A stretch of 64,000 nucleotides of DNA from Actinomycetaceae bacterium (lineage in GTDB: Bacteria; Actinomycetota; Actinomycetes; Actinomycetales; Actinomycetaceae), in contig JAUNUK010000001.1 of NCBI GenBank assembly GCA_030538185.1, positions 298,296 through 362,295 of the forward strand, in the 5' to 3' direction. This document shows positions 28,914-39,060 of the stretch, one piece after another (the stretch's first letter is position 1; every line of letters begins with the position of its first letter). The notes under the pieces were generated by a model. That model had not been told where the DNA came from and made no database searches. It was given only the letters and a program-made list of their open reading frames with translations. Both the position numbers and the translations under genes were made by a program.

Positions 28914-30779
28914 ATGGTTAAAACTGGGCTCAGCCAGGAAAAACGCAGGCGGGTGCGCGAAGTAACCCGACGGCGCTGGGGTGCCTATGTGGCTTACGCG
29001 ATAGGTATGGGTGTTGCGCTGTGGCTGATATTTGCCGCCTCGTTCCTGTGGCACTTCTCATGGTCGTTACATGACCCGAGTGACCAAACGATTGTGCTGA
29101 TCCATGCTCAGCGTGTCGGCATGTACCTTACCGTGGCGATTGGACTGTGTGTATGGGCCGCCTCAATTATTTGGCGCATCCCACCCAGCGTTGTACGTAA
29201 GCTATTTTTTGCTGCGGCTATGGTCCTACTGGCTTGGGTCCTGTTTCGCCTGATCAAGGCTTCGGTGCCCTCAGGAACACTGGGTCGTCACATGTGGTAC
29301 CTGTTTTATTCCGCACAGTTAGCCAGCGTCCTTATCGCAATCATGCTTGCCAATAGATTGGGGAATGCCCCCAAGCCGATACAGGTGATCGTCGAGCGAA
29401 GCTATGCGGTGATCGCTGCTGTCATGGCCCTGACGGTTTTGACCAATGACCTGCATCAATGGGTGATCATCCATCCCAATGGCTACCTTAACTACACAGA
29501 AAACCCCTATATCCTCACGGCCTATCAGCGTTTCATCTTGATCTGGATGGCTCTAGGTGTGGTGTACGCCTTGGCTATATTGATACAAAGGGGGTTGAAG
29601 TACTCCAGGAAGCGCTACATAGTCCTTCTATTGACCTTGTTGTCTGCATTGACCCTGTACTTGGTGGCCTACAGCTTGGACTTGTGGGTTGTGCAGCGCT
29701 CTGATTTCACGGTGGTGTCCTGTGTGGTCATCTCTTTGCTGTGGGAGATAACCATTACCTCAGGCATTGTGCCCCACAACCGTGGATATGCGGATGCTGT
29801 CGCGAATACGACTGTGCCGCTGTATCTTCTTGACGCACAAGGCACAGTGAACTACGTGTCACTAGGGGGTTTGCGCAGGCCGCCAGATGCACAAACCCTA
29901 AGTGAACTGGTAAATAACGTGGATACCCCCACGTTGCGCAAAGAGTTCAAAGATGATTCAAACATCACGCATTGGGTTGAGTATCACGCGACCTCGATTT
30001 CTTCAGGCACCCTGGTCTGGGAATCTGACATCACCGAACTTATGTCTATGCGTGAAAGCCTGCAGTCCGTGCATTCCTTATTGGACCTCCAACACAAGGC
30101 ATTGGAACGCCAACGCGAAACGGACCGCAGCCTTGAAACCTTGCGCTACCACAACCAGCTGACCTCAAAACTCTCTAGCTTTTTACGTTCGCACCTTCAA
30201 GAGGTCGAGGAACTAGCCCAACACCTAAGTGCCGAACTAAGCCCACATCAACGCCACGTCCTGTTGCGCCGCATTAAAACCAACCTTGGTTTCACCAAGT
30301 GCGAGGCCCTGCTGCTGCTTGAGAGCCTGGACTCCACCGAGATTGAACTTGGCCACCTGGTCCGTTATCTGGCCAATTGCTGCACAGATTTCACAGACGA
30401 TAACAATACGGCAGGTGTTTTCGCCGCAAGCTATTTGCCGAGGGCGACCCCGCACACGCCCCCGACACAGATGGTCAACACCGCCCAAGCGCTGACCCTC
30501 ATGAGCGTTTTGCATCAGGTGTTCTCCTTGAACCTGGAGCTACCCAATGTGGATGTCCTCATCCGTGTGAACGCCGTGCCCACCCTCAACGCCCCTGACA
30601 CCACCGATGACCTGCGTTGCACCCTGCTGTGGGACGGGGACCCAAACCATCTTGAGCGCCTACAAGCCCTGCTGGCAGCCGAACCCCTGAGAACCATCAT
30701 CGACGCAAATAATTACACTGTGACCTGGGACGATCCAAGCATTCACCTGTCAATAAACCTGGTAGGTTCCCATGTTTGA
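28914..30779 (+). CDS. Split sensor kinase, subunit A: multi-helix membrane + PAS-like + coiled-coil protein
   Basis: 621 residues. Seven to eight hydrophobic helices fill residues 24-270, resembling the 7TM N-terminal domain of some histidine kinases. A PAS-like segment (NTTVPLYLLDAQGTVNYVSL) ends in a typical linker (ESDITELMSMRESLQSVHSL) and coiled coil. The C-terminal 200 residues lack recognisable N and G boxes of an ATPase, so it probably cannot bind ATP alone. It overlaps the next gene by eight bases (ATGTTTGA). A paralogue with the same overlap is at 41718. A sensor role is inferred. Confidence 0.75.
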   Translation: MVKTGLSQEKRRRVREVTRRRWGAYVAYAIGMGVALWLIFAASFLWHFSWSLHDPSDQTIVLIHAQRVGMYLTVAIGLCVWAASIIWRIPPSVVRKLFFAAAMVLLAWVLFRLIKASVPSGTLGRHMWYLFYSAQLASVLIAIMLANRLGNAPKPIQVIVERSYAVIAAVMALTVLTNDLHQWVIIHPNGYLNYTENPYILTAYQRFILIWMALGVVYALAILIQRGLKYSRKRYIVLLLTLLSALTLYLVAYSLDLWVVQRSDFTVVSCVVISLLWEITITSGIVPHNRGYADAVANTTVPLYLLDAQGTVNYVSLGGLRRPPDAQTLSELVNNVDTPTLRKEFKDDSNITHWVEYHATSISSGTLVWESDITELMSMRESLQSVHSLLDLQHKALERQRETDRSLETLRYHNQLTSKLSSFLRSHLQEVEELAQHLSAELSPHQRHVLLRRIKTNLGFTKCEALLLLESLDSTEIELGHLVRYLANCCTDFTDDNNTAGVFAASYLPRATPHTPPTQMVNTAQALTLMSVLHQVFSLNLELPNVDVLIRVNAVPTLNAPDTTDDLRCTLLWDGDPNHLERLQALLAAEPLRTIIDANNYTVTWDDPSIHLSINLVGSHV

Positions 30780-32274
30780 GTTCAATGCCCTAAATCCCTA
30801 CCTCACGACGTTTATCGGACTGATCCCTTTGATAGGTGCCATGGCAGGAGCTATCACAGCCTTCTTTGCCTTCGTTTTGCGTCAGCCTCTTATAAGCCGC
30901 ATAGTGTTCCTCTTGGTTTTGGTGACTTATTTCTTCTCTTCAGCGCTCTATGTCCTGCTGACATCTCGCCTAGAGGCCAGACCACCCGTCCCTCCTTTCT
31001 TGGGCCTACGCATCCTTGTAGTCGTCTTAATAAGTGTGGCGCTGTGGTTGGCTTGGCAGGAAAGAAAAGTCATTCACCTCATCGGCGCCTTCTTCGTCAG
31101 CCTGCAAAGCTATCCAGTAGAACTGTTTACCACCACGTTCTTCCCCGCCTTTTTCACGGTGTCCCAACTGGGCATGGTGACCTGCCTCTTAATATATTTG
31201 CGAATGATTTATTCTCGGGCGCGTGGCACAGTATCTTTCTTGTCGATGAAAGACGCCCTCGATGTCCTACCTGATGGTCTTGCCATCACAGGTCTACATG
31301 GCCGCATGTCTGTTGTCACGCCCTCCATGGACACCGTCCTGCGTTCACTGGGGCTACCAAGCAGCACACCTGTTGACGAACTATGGTTACAGTTAAGCTC
31401 GCGCGGAAAGCTTATTGCCGAGGGCGAAACCTCAAGCATCCTGGTCGACATCCCTGCCGCTAAGGACACAAACCTCACTGGCAGTGAGCACTGGCTTTTG
31501 ACGCATTCCACGATTGTCATTGACACGGATCTGGGCGGACAAGAGTCATTCCAACAGATTTATGCCACGAATGTGACCGAGGTGGTGGCACTGACCGAGC
31601 GTTTGAGGCACGACACGAAGAGACAACGCCACACCACAGTTAAACTGCGTTCTTCGCTGCGTTCCGTGGCGCGTTTGGAGCGTGAGGTTCTGCTGGCATC
31701 TTCCAGGGCGGGCTTGCACGATGTTTTGGCGCAAAGAATTTCATTCATACACCGTTTTATGGAGGACAAAACCAGCGACCCGCAGTCCCTAGAAAAACTG
31801 CGCGAACTGTTGACCCACCTCAGTGATCGTGTGGTGGATGAACCCAAAACGGATCTTGAAGATGCGTGGGAAGCCCTTGTGACGACCTTCAACGCCATGG
31901 GCTTCGCTATAGAAGTCAAGGGCACGCCCCCAGACGATCAGCAGGTTTTCATCGCATTTCTGCGCATCGTGCGCGAAGGGGCAAGCAATGCGATAGCCCA
32001 CGCGGGGGCGGATTCCATGTCAGTAACCTTTAGCGAAGGGACACAAGCCTGGAAACTGCGCATGTCAAACGGGGGCACAGTGCCACACGGCTACACGGAA
32101 GGAAACGGCCTACGCGGCATGCGCCTGCGTGCTCAGCGCCTGGGTGGGCATGTCGACGTCAGTCTTGACGCGCTGTTCACTGTCGAGGTCACTATTCCCT
32201 TTGAGGCCCGCGCCCAAAGCGTGCCGCCCTCGGAAATAGAAATTTCTAGTGTGTTGGACGTAGCTAAACCTTGA
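30772..32274 (+). CDS. Split sensor kinase, subunit B: membrane histidine kinase of NarL-partner type
   Basis: 500 residues. Six hydrophobic helices occupy about the first 150 residues. A PAS-like piece ([20 protein letters not shown]) follows, then a dimerisation helix with [18 protein letters not shown], where the LHD histidine matches the HisKA_3 phospho-acceptor, and an HATPase domain with N box [12 protein letters not shown] and G box [16 protein letters not shown]. It therefore should be the catalytic half, with the preceding gene as sensing half. Start ATG 30772 within subunit A. Its 3' end overlaps the chemotaxis-receptor gene on the other strand by 11 bases. Confidence 0.85.
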   Translation: MFEFNALNPYLTTFIGLIPLIGAMAGAITAFFAFVLRQPLISRIVFLLVLVTYFFSSALYVLLTSRLEARPPVPPFLGLRILVVVLISVALWLAWQERKVIHLIGAFFVSLQSYPVELFTTTFFPAFFTVSQLGMVTCLLIYLRMIYSRARGTVSFLSMKDALDVLPDGLAITGLHGRMSVVTPSMDTVLRSLGLPSSTPVDELWLQLSSRGKLIAEGETSSILVDIPAAKDTNLTGSEHWLLTHSTIVIDTDLGGQESFQQIYATNVTEVVALTERLRHDTKRQRHTTVKLRSSLRSVARLEREVLLASSRAGLHDVLAQRISFIHRFMEDKTSDPQSLEKLRELLTHLSDRVVDEPKTDLEDAWEALVTTFNAMGFAIEVKGTPPDDQQVFIAFLRIVREGASNAIAHAGADSMSVTFSEGTQAWKLRMSNGGTVPHGYTEGNGLRGMRLRAQRLGGHVDVSLDALFTVEVTIPFEARAQSVPPSEIEISSVLDVAKP

Positions 32275-33850
32275 AGGCCTCCACTTTCGAGGTGAGATCG
32301 TGGGCGGTGTGGTTCAACCGTTCTATGCCTTCACGGACATCTCCCAAGGGTGCAAGTGTGCCGCGAGCTGTTGTGGCGTACTGATTGATTTCTTCGGCCA
32401 TAAGCCCAGAATCTGTTGCGGCAAGGGCGACAGCCTGGGATATTTCGTTGGTGGTCGACGTCTGTGTTTCCATCGAGGCTGCGATAGCGGTTTGGTGACC
32501 ATAGATCTCGTTGATAATGCTGGAGATCTCGTTAATGGCCTGAGATGCTGTATTGCTCTGTTCTTGAATCGCCTCAACGCGGGCCGCAATCTCTGCGGTT
32601 GCCTTAGAGGTTTCAGCGGCAAGATCTTTGACTTCGCCTGCTACGACGGCAAAGCCCTTGCCTGCATCCCCTGCGCGTGCGGCCTCAATGGTGGCGTTCA
32701 AAGCCAACATATTTGTCTGGGTTGCGATTTCTGTAATGGTGTTGACGACCGAGCCAATATCTCGGCTGGAAACATCCAAGCGTTCGACTACCTCACGGGC
32801 ACGGCCGGCAGAGGTAGTGGCATCCTTGGCAACCTGTGCAGCCTGGGCAGACGATCTGGCAGTTTCTGCAATGGAGACGCCCATTTGTTCTGTTGCGGCG
32901 GCAACAGTCTGAATATCCATTGAGATTTTCCCAGCCTCGTTGGCGACTTCGTCGCACTCATCGGCATTAGTAGTAATCGTGCGGGCCACACGGGTGATGG
33001 ATTCTTGGTTTGCTGAGGTACGAGAATCGACTTGGATTGCAGCTTGCCTGGTCTGAGTGATGATTTCTACAAGTTTGGATTGTGCGGTTTTCAAGGTGGT
33101 CACTGTCAGCCCCAATTCATCCTTTGACAGGGCTTTGGGAACTACGCTTAAGTCCCCCGCTGACATGGCGGTCAAGGCCTTATCAACTTCCTTGACTGAA
33201 TCTGTAACACCTTTCCTGGTAAAACGAGCTATGAAATACGCGGTTATAAATAGGACGACGAAAAGTCCACAGGTAACCACAAATAGCAGATTTAAAAGTG
33301 AGATTGCCTGTGCTTTTGTGTCGTAGCTGAGTTCTTTCAACTCGTGATGTAGTTGAGAGAGGTTTTTAGCGACAATCGGATAAGCCTCCTCTAAAGTAAT
33401 CCGCGATGCGTCAGGCAAGCGGTTGAGGTCATCATTGGAAGCGTTAAGGAACTCTTGAATAGAGCTGAGATAATCGGAATAAGGCTTTAGGGCATTTAGT
33501 TTAGGAGCGCTATTGATTTTGGGCAGTTTACTTTGGAGTGATTCAAGCGGGATTTTGCTTTCCTCAGCGATTGCTGCAATTTGTTCAAATGAAGCTGCGC
33601 GCTGAGTCCTGGTGATCTGTGGAGAATATATTTGCGTTACCAAAAATGCTTGGCGTTCTAGGTGGATCTCGAGGTTATGTGCGGCTGTGCGCGATGACAT
33701 CTGTTCCGACATGACTGAGGAAAGCGCAAGGAAACTGAACAGTCCGTAGAGCATGATTCCCAGTAATACGGCGGTTGTCAAGACCGCCATGATTGGGATC
33801 CTTAGGACTTTCACCAGGATTCCAAGACCACGTTTTTTCTTCGTGCTCAT
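32264..33850 (-). CDS. Methyl-accepting chemotaxis protein
   Basis: 528 residues. Membrane helix 1 is at about 16-42, an outside helical sensor of about 145 residues (many Leu/Ser/Lys heptads), helix 2 near 187-212 ([20 protein letters not shown]), a HAMP segment and a signalling domain with the hairpin tip [20 protein letters not shown]. No C-terminal receptor-tethering pentapeptide (ends VEAFKV). The start ATG at 33850 shares one base with the stop of the upstream receptor gene (TGATG). No che or flagellar genes lie in the window, so they must be elsewhere if the system is complete. Confidence 0.93.
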   Translation of the reverse strand: MSTKKKRGLGILVKVLRIPIMAVLTTAVLLGIMLYGLFSFLALSSVMSEQMSSRTAAHNLEIHLERQAFLVTQIYSPQITRTQRAASFEQIAAIAEESKIPLESLQSKLPKINSAPKLNALKPYSDYLSSIQEFLNASNDDLNRLPDASRITLEEAYPIVAKNLSQLHHELKELSYDTKAQAISLLNLLFVVTCGLFVVLFITAYFIARFTRKGVTDSVKEVDKALTAMSAGDLSVVPKALSKDELGLTVTTLKTAQSKLVEIITQTRQAAIQVDSRTSANQESITRVARTITTNADECDEVANEAGKISMDIQTVAAATEQMGVSIAETARSSAQAAQVAKDATTSAGRAREVVERLDVSSRDIGSVVNTITEIATQTNMLALNATIEAARAGDAGKGFAVVAGEVKDLAAETSKATAEIAARVEAIQEQSNTASQAINEISSIINEIYGHQTAIAASMETQTSTTNEISQAVALAATDSGLMAEEINQYATTARGTLAPLGDVREGIERLNHTAHDLTSKVEAFKV

Positions 33851-35538
33851 CACTGCGCCTCCTGTCGGTAGGTGAAGCCATCCATGTGGTCATTGAGTGC
33901 AGTGCTCAGGGCGACTAGCTGGGTCATATCGTTGCCAATACTGGCTATTTCTGTGCTTTCGGTCGCTGTTACGTCTGCGATGGACCGGATCTTTGTCGCA
34001 ACATTGTCTGCTGCGTGAGCAGCATTTTCGACCGAGCGTCCCATCTCTGCTGCTGTGGCATTTTGTTCCTCGACGGCAGCGGCAATGTTATTTTCTAACT
34101 CGTTAATCTGCGCAATGATTTCAGATATTTCCTCAATAGCCTCAACGGCCGCTTGAGTGTCACTTTGGATAGTTGCAATTGATTGCGAGATCGAACTGGT
34201 GGCATTTCCTGTTTGGCTTGCAAGATCCTTAACCTCACCTGCCACGACGGCAAAGCCTTTGCCTGCATCTCCGGCGCGGGCTGCCTCAATCGTGGCGTTG
34301 AGTGCCAGCAGATTTGTCTGTTCGGCAATCTCGTCAATCGTGGTGACCATATTGCCGATTTCTTCAGAGGCTTGGCCTAAGGCCGATACCATTTCCGTGG
34401 TCCTTTGCGCCGTTTGGGTTGCCTTTTGTGCAATACGTGCGACCTGATCTGCTTCCTGTGCCGTTGTGGCAATGGACTCGCTCATCTGTGTGGAGTTATT
34501 TGCCACCACACGAATATTGTCTGAAACTCTGTCAGTTACCTGAGTTACCGCACTGATTTGTGTGGCAGCCCCTTGTGCCTGCGCGCTTAGATCTCCGGTG
34601 GAAGAGGCCAGACGTTGCGAATCAGTAGCAACAAAGTTTGCCAGGTCTGCTGCCGATTGCACTAGTTGGGATAACTGAACTAGAGATTGATTCAGTTTCA
34701 CGGACAGGTGGCCGACCTCATCCGTGGATAGATGTCGCGCCCGTGAAGTGAGATCGCCATCGGCGACCTGAGTCAAAGAACTATGTAATTCCAGGGTTGA
34801 ACGTTTGAGGCTCCGGCCTTGTCTGATGGAAACGATCAGCAAAAGGATTATGGATACCGTGATAAGTATGAGGCCAACACCTAAGGCAGTCACCAAAGTT
34901 GCGGATGCGGTCTCAAATAGGGCATCTGCATCGGACGATACGCCGTCCTTTACTGCATTGAGGTATTCAGCTGAACTTGCCACCTCGGTGTTTGTTATTT
35001 CATTGAGGTAGGCCATCAGACCTCGCACCTGTGGAGACGAGTCCTTTAAAGCGCTGAGGGCAGAACTTTGCGCAGTAGACAGTTCGGACACTTTGTCCAA
35101 GAGCTCAGTGGCAGGCGCGTGCAAAGAGGCAGGAAGGTTTGGTAGAGCATTTTTCCCTGACTCAATAGCAGCCGACACTTCACGCACCGCATCCTCGGCG
35201 GCTGCAATTTGTGGGTCGTGTTGAGCAGGAGGTGCAGAATATGCCTCTTGAATAAGGTGGGAAGCCTTTACGACGGTGTGAATGATTGCGTTTTGAGTGT
35301 TTTCAGCCTCGGACATTCTGGCACCGATATCAGCCAACCCCTCAAACTGAGTAAAGCAGTAGAGCGTAGTTCCTGCGGCAAAGAGAGGAGCAAGGACCGA
35401 AAGGAGAGCAACTGATGTTAGCCTCGCCGCAATCGTTTGATACCACTTAGGCGCATCCGGGTTGTCAGGAGTTTTGTGAGGGAGATTTGGATTTTGTTTA
35501 GGTACCTTGGTATGGGTGCGCCTTCGCTTAAAAATCAT
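33850..35538 (-). CDS. Methyl-accepting chemotaxis protein
   Basis: 562 residues, paralogue of the gene downstream of it. A charged N-terminal stretch of about 32 residues precedes membrane helix 1 ([20 protein letters not shown]). The outside sensor has about 150 residues, helix 2 is [20 protein letters not shown], and HAMP and a full signalling domain follow (tip [20 protein letters not shown]). The signalling tips are almost identical, while sensor parts differ, so the pair likely detects different stimuli. Start ATG 35538 behind GGAGG; translationally coupled to the next receptor. Confidence 0.93.
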   Translation of the reverse strand: MIFKRRRTHTKVPKQNPNLPHKTPDNPDAPKWYQTIAARLTSVALLSVLAPLFAAGTTLYCFTQFEGLADIGARMSEAENTQNAIIHTVVKASHLIQEAYSAPPAQHDPQIAAAEDAVREVSAAIESGKNALPNLPASLHAPATELLDKVSELSTAQSSALSALKDSSPQVRGLMAYLNEITNTEVASSAEYLNAVKDGVSSDADALFETASATLVTALGVGLILITVSIILLLIVSIRQGRSLKRSTLELHSSLTQVADGDLTSRARHLSTDEVGHLSVKLNQSLVQLSQLVQSAADLANFVATDSQRLASSTGDLSAQAQGAATQISAVTQVTDRVSDNIRVVANNSTQMSESIATTAQEADQVARIAQKATQTAQRTTEMVSALGQASEEIGNMVTTIDEIAEQTNLLALNATIEAARAGDAGKGFAVVAGEVKDLASQTGNATSSISQSIATIQSDTQAAVEAIEEISEIIAQINELENNIAAAVEEQNATAAEMGRSVENAAHAADNVATKIRSIADVTATESTEIASIGNDMTQLVALSTALNDHMDGFTYRQEAQ

Positions 35539-35741
35539 CCAAGCCTCCTGGTTGCTTGTGGGTCCTTTCCTATGTTCGTCAGAATAGAATTATTATTAGA
35601 CATTTTTGGTGTTTTTCATTACATAAGAATCACTATGAGGAATTGTTTGCACAGGATATGGCACAAGCAGAGCTAAGATGAGTATTGCTGGAAATCTTGT
35701 ATTACCTTTTGACTAGCGACTTTGATGGCTATAGGAGACAT

Positions 35742-37427
35742 ATGCCTAACGATCTTGAAATTGTCCAATCGGCTATTTTACGTCCGATGGAAGAAATCGG
35801 GGCCAGTATCGGATGTGTTGCCGAGGACATAGAACTCTATGGTCGAGATATTGCGAAACTAGATCTTAAACGTGCCAATGCTCCTCAGAAAGGTAAATAT
35901 GTTGTTGTCACTGCCGTGACACCCACTCCTTTGGGCGAAGGGAAGACCACGACGGTCATCGGCTTGGTGCAGGGGATGGGGAAGCTGGGTAAGCATGCGG
36001 TTGCGGCCTTGCGGCAGCCTTCTTTGGGGCCGGTCTTTGGCATTAAGGGTGGCGCGGCAGGTGCGGGTTACTCCCAAGTCGTTCCAATGGAATCAATGAA
36101 CCTGCACTTGAGTGGGGATTTCCACGCTATTACCGCTGCGCATAATCTATTGGCAGCCATGGTGGACAACCACCTACAACACGGCAATGCCTTGCGCATC
36201 GATCCCTCGTCAATCACCTGGGGTCGAGTGATGGACATGAATGACCGCTCATTGAGGTCAATCGTTGTCGGCTTGGGTGGCCGACTAGACGGCGTGCCCA
36301 GGCAATCACGTTTCGACATCACAGCCGCTTCCGAGGTAATGACCTTGGTGAGCTTATCCCGGGATTTATGGGATCTGCGCGCCCGTCTGGGCCGTATCGT
36401 TATCGGCTTCAACGCCGAGGGCGAGGCAGTAACTGCTGAGGATTTAAAGGCTGCTGGGGCGATGTGCGTCTTGTTGAAGGACGCTTTGCGTCCAAATTTA
36501 TTGCAGACCCTGGAGGGCCAGGCAGCTATTGTTCACTGCGGACCTTTCGGTAACATTGCGACGGGAAATAACTCCATTGTGGCTGACCGCGTAGCCTTGG
36601 CGGGCGCCGACATGGTGGTGACCGAGGCGGGTTTTGGCGCGGACTTGGGTTTTGAACGTTTCGTGAATGTCAAGTGCAGGGTTTCTGGTCTGGTGCCCGA
36701 TGTGGCCGTTGTCGTGGCAACTGTGCGCGCACTGAAGGTACATTCAGGTAATTACGTGGTGCGTGCGGGCATGCCTTTGCCTCCTGAACTGCTGGAGTCC
36801 AGCGTTGATGACGTGAGTGCTGGGCTGGTGAATTTGGGGCACCACCTGGATATTGTGGCCGGGGCTGGAGTGCGTGCGGTGGTCGCCATTAACGCTTTCC
36901 CTGAAGACCATGAGGAAGAACACCAGGTGATTAGGGATTTTTGCGCCTCGCGCGGGGTTGCGTGTGCCGTGACCCGGCATGTGGCCCAGGGCGGTGCAGG
37001 CGCTGTGGAACTAGCTGAGATGGTGTGGGACGTAGCGCATGAAGGGCCTGCTGCACTGCGTTTCACCTATGAACTAGAACAATCCTTGGAGTCTAAAATT
37101 GAGTCAGTGGCCCGTGAAGTTTACGGGGCAAATGGTGTCGACTTTGACCCTAAAGCCACCCGTGAACTGCAACGTTTTGAGGAGCTTGGCTACGGTGAAC
37201 TGCCGGTTTTGATCGCTAAAACCCATTTGTCGACGACCGCCACTGCCAGCGATCGCGGGGCACCGAGCGATTGGGTGCTGCCCGTGCGTGAGGTTCGTCT
37301 AGCGGCCGGAGCAGGCTACGTCTACGCCTTGACCGGCACCATCCAAACCATGCCTGGCCTGGGCACACACCCAGCCGCAGAAAACATAGACATAGACGAG
37401 GCCGGCAATATAGTGGGCCTGTTCTAA
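35742..37427 (+). CDS. fhs: Formate-tetrahydrofolate ligase
   Basis: 561 residues, the normal length. The nucleotide loop TPLGEGKTTT begins at residue 62, and LRQPSLGPVFGIKGGAAGAG, DMNDRSLR and VTEAGFGADLGFERF are hallmark stretches. It makes 10-formyl-THF from formate, THF and ATP, feeding purine and formyl-Met synthesis. The ATG at 35742 follows AGGAGA; the frame is open 57 bases further up but with non-family residues. Divergent from the chemotaxis receptors across an A/T-rich 203-base gap. Confidence 0.96.
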   Translation: MPNDLEIVQSAILRPMEEIGASIGCVAEDIELYGRDIAKLDLKRANAPQKGKYVVVTAVTPTPLGEGKTTTVIGLVQGMGKLGKHAVAALRQPSLGPVFGIKGGAAGAGYSQVVPMESMNLHLSGDFHAITAAHNLLAAMVDNHLQHGNALRIDPSSITWGRVMDMNDRSLRSIVVGLGGRLDGVPRQSRFDITAASEVMTLVSLSRDLWDLRARLGRIVIGFNAEGEAVTAEDLKAAGAMCVLLKDALRPNLLQTLEGQAAIVHCGPFGNIATGNNSIVADRVALAGADMVVTEAGFGADLGFERFVNVKCRVSGLVPDVAVVVATVRALKVHSGNYVVRAGMPLPPELLESSVDDVSAGLVNLGHHLDIVAGAGVRAVVAINAFPEDHEEEHQVIRDFCASRGVACAVTRHVAQGGAGAVELAEMVWDVAHEGPAALRFTYELEQSLESKIESVAREVYGANGVDFDPKATRELQRFEELGYGELPVLIAKTHLSTTATASDRGAPSDWVLPVREVRLAAGAGYVYALTGTIQTMPGLGTHPAAENIDIDEAGNIVGLF

Positions 37428-37452
37428 GCGTTCCGACGCTTTGCTCTCTAGG

Positions 37453-37470
37453 CGGGGCCGCATGGCCCCG
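37453..37470 (+). terminator. Hairpin downstream of fhs
   Basis: CGGGGCC pairs with GGCCCCG over a GCAT loop, 26 bases after the fhs stop, followed by a short T-containing tail (TTCGTCGTTG). Probable but not classic terminator. Confidence 0.5.
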
Positions 37471-37503
37471 TTCGTCGTTGCTGTTCGGGGTTGCGTTTTT
37501 TCG

Positions 37504-37614
37504 TTTGGGCGGGGTGCAGGGCAGAGGTCGTGCCCAGCGGTGCACTGCTCGGCTGCGCCGAGCAGGCATCCGAAGCCCACCTACCGCTCCCATCTGCCCT
37601 GCACCCCACCCAAA
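37504..37614. repeat. 111-bp element with 22-bp near-perfect inverted ends
   Basis: The arm at 37504-37525 (TTTGGG, one variable base, GGGGTGCAGGGCAGA) matches the reverse complement of 37593-37614 at 21 of 22 positions. The interior holds a second hairpin, CTGCTCGG against CCGAGCAG. It lies between the converging fhs and SPFH genes and could be a large bidirectional terminator or a small non-autonomous mobile element. No target duplication is evident. Confidence 0.6.
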
Positions 37615-37643
37615 ACAGCAAATTCGGGTCAGGAGGGTACTGC

Positions 37644-38888
37644 TTATTGGGCGTGGCCGCAGTTGGGGCAGAATTTGGCGCCTGGGGCTTGGAATTTGTT
37701 GCCGCAATTGGAACAGAAGGCGCCGGTTCCGGTGGCTGGTGCGGGTGCTCCGGTTCCGCATTGGGCACAAAACTTGCCAGTGTTGGGTGTCTGGCATTGT
37801 GGACACGCCCACTGTGCACCGCCCGCCGCGGCCCCCGCAGGTGCAGGTGGCATCCCGCCAGGTGCGGGCGGCATGGGCTGCGCGGCCTGCTGCTGCATTT
37901 GTGCCTGATTCGACGCCGAAGCGGCCTGCATGAAACCGCCCCCGGCCTGCATCCCCATCCCCATGCCCATGAAGGCCATGGGGGCGCCGGCCGCGTTGGA
38001 CCCTGCCGCCTCCATGCCGCGCGCCACTGCCCCTTGCACGTAGCCTTCGCGCACGGTCGCATCCGAGAGCATGGCACCCTGGTTGCGCATGTCGATGAGT
38101 TTGCGCGATTCATCATCGTAGGAAATGGAGGCGATACCGACCGAGGAGATCTCAATACCGCGGCCTAGCAGCCACTCATCATCAAGGGTGTCACGCATGT
38201 ACTTGGACAGTTCGCGCATCTTCGAGGCGATCTGTGAAATGCGAATCCCGTCGACGCTCATCTGGTTAATGGAAGACTGCAGCGCTTCCATGAACTCTGA
38301 TTGGTACTGTTCCTTAATGTCGTCGATGTGCACATGGACGGCATCGCGCGGGATCGCCTCTTGGTAGAACAGCAGGGGATCTTTAACCTTGATCGAGTAG
38401 TTTCCGTGGCAACGCAAGAACAGTTCCGAGTTATAGAAGGTATCGAAGTAGTTCAAGGCGTTTGCCGTACCGAATTTAATGCCCTTGATTTCCTGAAGAT
38501 TGATGTAGAACACCTGTTGTTTTCCAGATGGCGTGCCGCCAAACTTCAAACGTTCCCAGGTCTCCATGACGGCCTCGCCCAGATCGCCGTTAAATATCGA
38601 GGGCGCCCCGCCCGTGTTGACTGTATAGATCCCAGGCTCGGCTACGAATTCGCGGATACGGCCCCCGTCGACCAGCAACATGGCTTGTCTGTCATAGACG
38701 TGAATGGCTGAACCATCGGTGATGATATCGGGAGTCGCCCTCTTGTTGGAACCTCTCCCGTCGGGCCGCATGGCAGCCCCCTTGGTGAAGACAATGCCTT
38801 CGCCCATTTCCTCTGGTTCGATGACTTCTAGCCACTGGTCTGCAAGGTTACCGCCGATTGCGCCAACCGCTGCTTGTATCAATCCCAT
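37644..38888 (-). CDS. SPFH-domain protein with two C-terminal zinc ribbons (YdjI-like)
   Basis: 414 residues. The SPFH/virion-core-like domain fills about residues 20-290 (e.g. QQVFYINLQEIKGIKFGTAN). A Met/Gln/Pro/Ala-rich linker follows, then two zinc ribbons: CPQC...CAQC and CSNC...CPNC at the end. B. subtilis YdjI, in the phage-shock-like ydjFGHI operon, has this layout; the role in envelope stress is inferred from that. I start at ATG 38888, with AGGAGG seven bases upstream; the leader CGTTCTAGGAGG and first codons ATGGGATTG recur at the gene at 47249. Divergent from the YdjG-like gene. Confidence 0.85.
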   Translation of the reverse strand: MGLIQAAVGAIGGNLADQWLEVIEPEEMGEGIVFTKGAAMRPDGRGSNKRATPDIITDGSAIHVYDRQAMLLVDGGRIREFVAEPGIYTVNTGGAPSIFNGDLGEAVMETWERLKFGGTPSGKQQVFYINLQEIKGIKFGTANALNYFDTFYNSELFLRCHGNYSIKVKDPLLFYQEAIPRDAVHVHIDDIKEQYQSEFMEALQSSINQMSVDGIRISQIASKMRELSKYMRDTLDDEWLLGRGIEISSVGIASISYDDESRKLIDMRNQGAMLSDATVREGYVQGAVARGMEAAGSNAAGAPMAFMGMGMGMQAGGGFMQAASASNQAQMQQQAAQPMPPAPGGMPPAPAGAAAGGAQWACPQCQTPNTGKFCAQCGTGAPAPATGTGAFCSNCGNKFQAPGAKFCPNCGHAQ

Positions 38889-38943
38889 TTTTCCTCCTAG
38901 AACGCAGCCTTGCCATCCATCTTTGCCAGCCCGACACATTTAT

Positions 38944-39022
38944 GGAATACCCAAAAGGGTGAAAACACCTGCCCTTTTTCACCCAGATGGGTGTTCAGAC
39001 TCGGCCAAGCTTTTCATAGCCT
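38944..39022. promoter_or_regulatory. Divergent double promoter box between SPFH and zinc-ribbon genes
   Basis: Towards the SPFH gene, TTCACCCTTTTGGGTATTCC occupies 38944-38963 (minus strand), 55 bases before its ATG. Towards the plus-strand gene, CACCCAGATGGGTGTTCA occupies 38980-38997, 63 bases before its GTG, and its end forms TTCAGA (38994-38999), 17 bases from TAGCCT (39017-39022). The same two-box layout, with the same nine-base centre spacing, recurs at 47135-47184. Confidence 0.65.
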
Positions 39023-39060
39023 AAAGGGGACTTGCACGGATGTGTCGAGAAGGGATCGTC

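Noticed and set aside
32300..32923. Long plus-strand Cys/Gly-rich frame opposite the chemotaxis receptor
   Set aside because: The minus-strand receptor signalling domain is unmistakable here; the opposite frame is a codon-bias shadow.
37504..37614. Inverted-end element as a proven MITE
   Set aside because: No target-site duplication and no second copy seen in the window.
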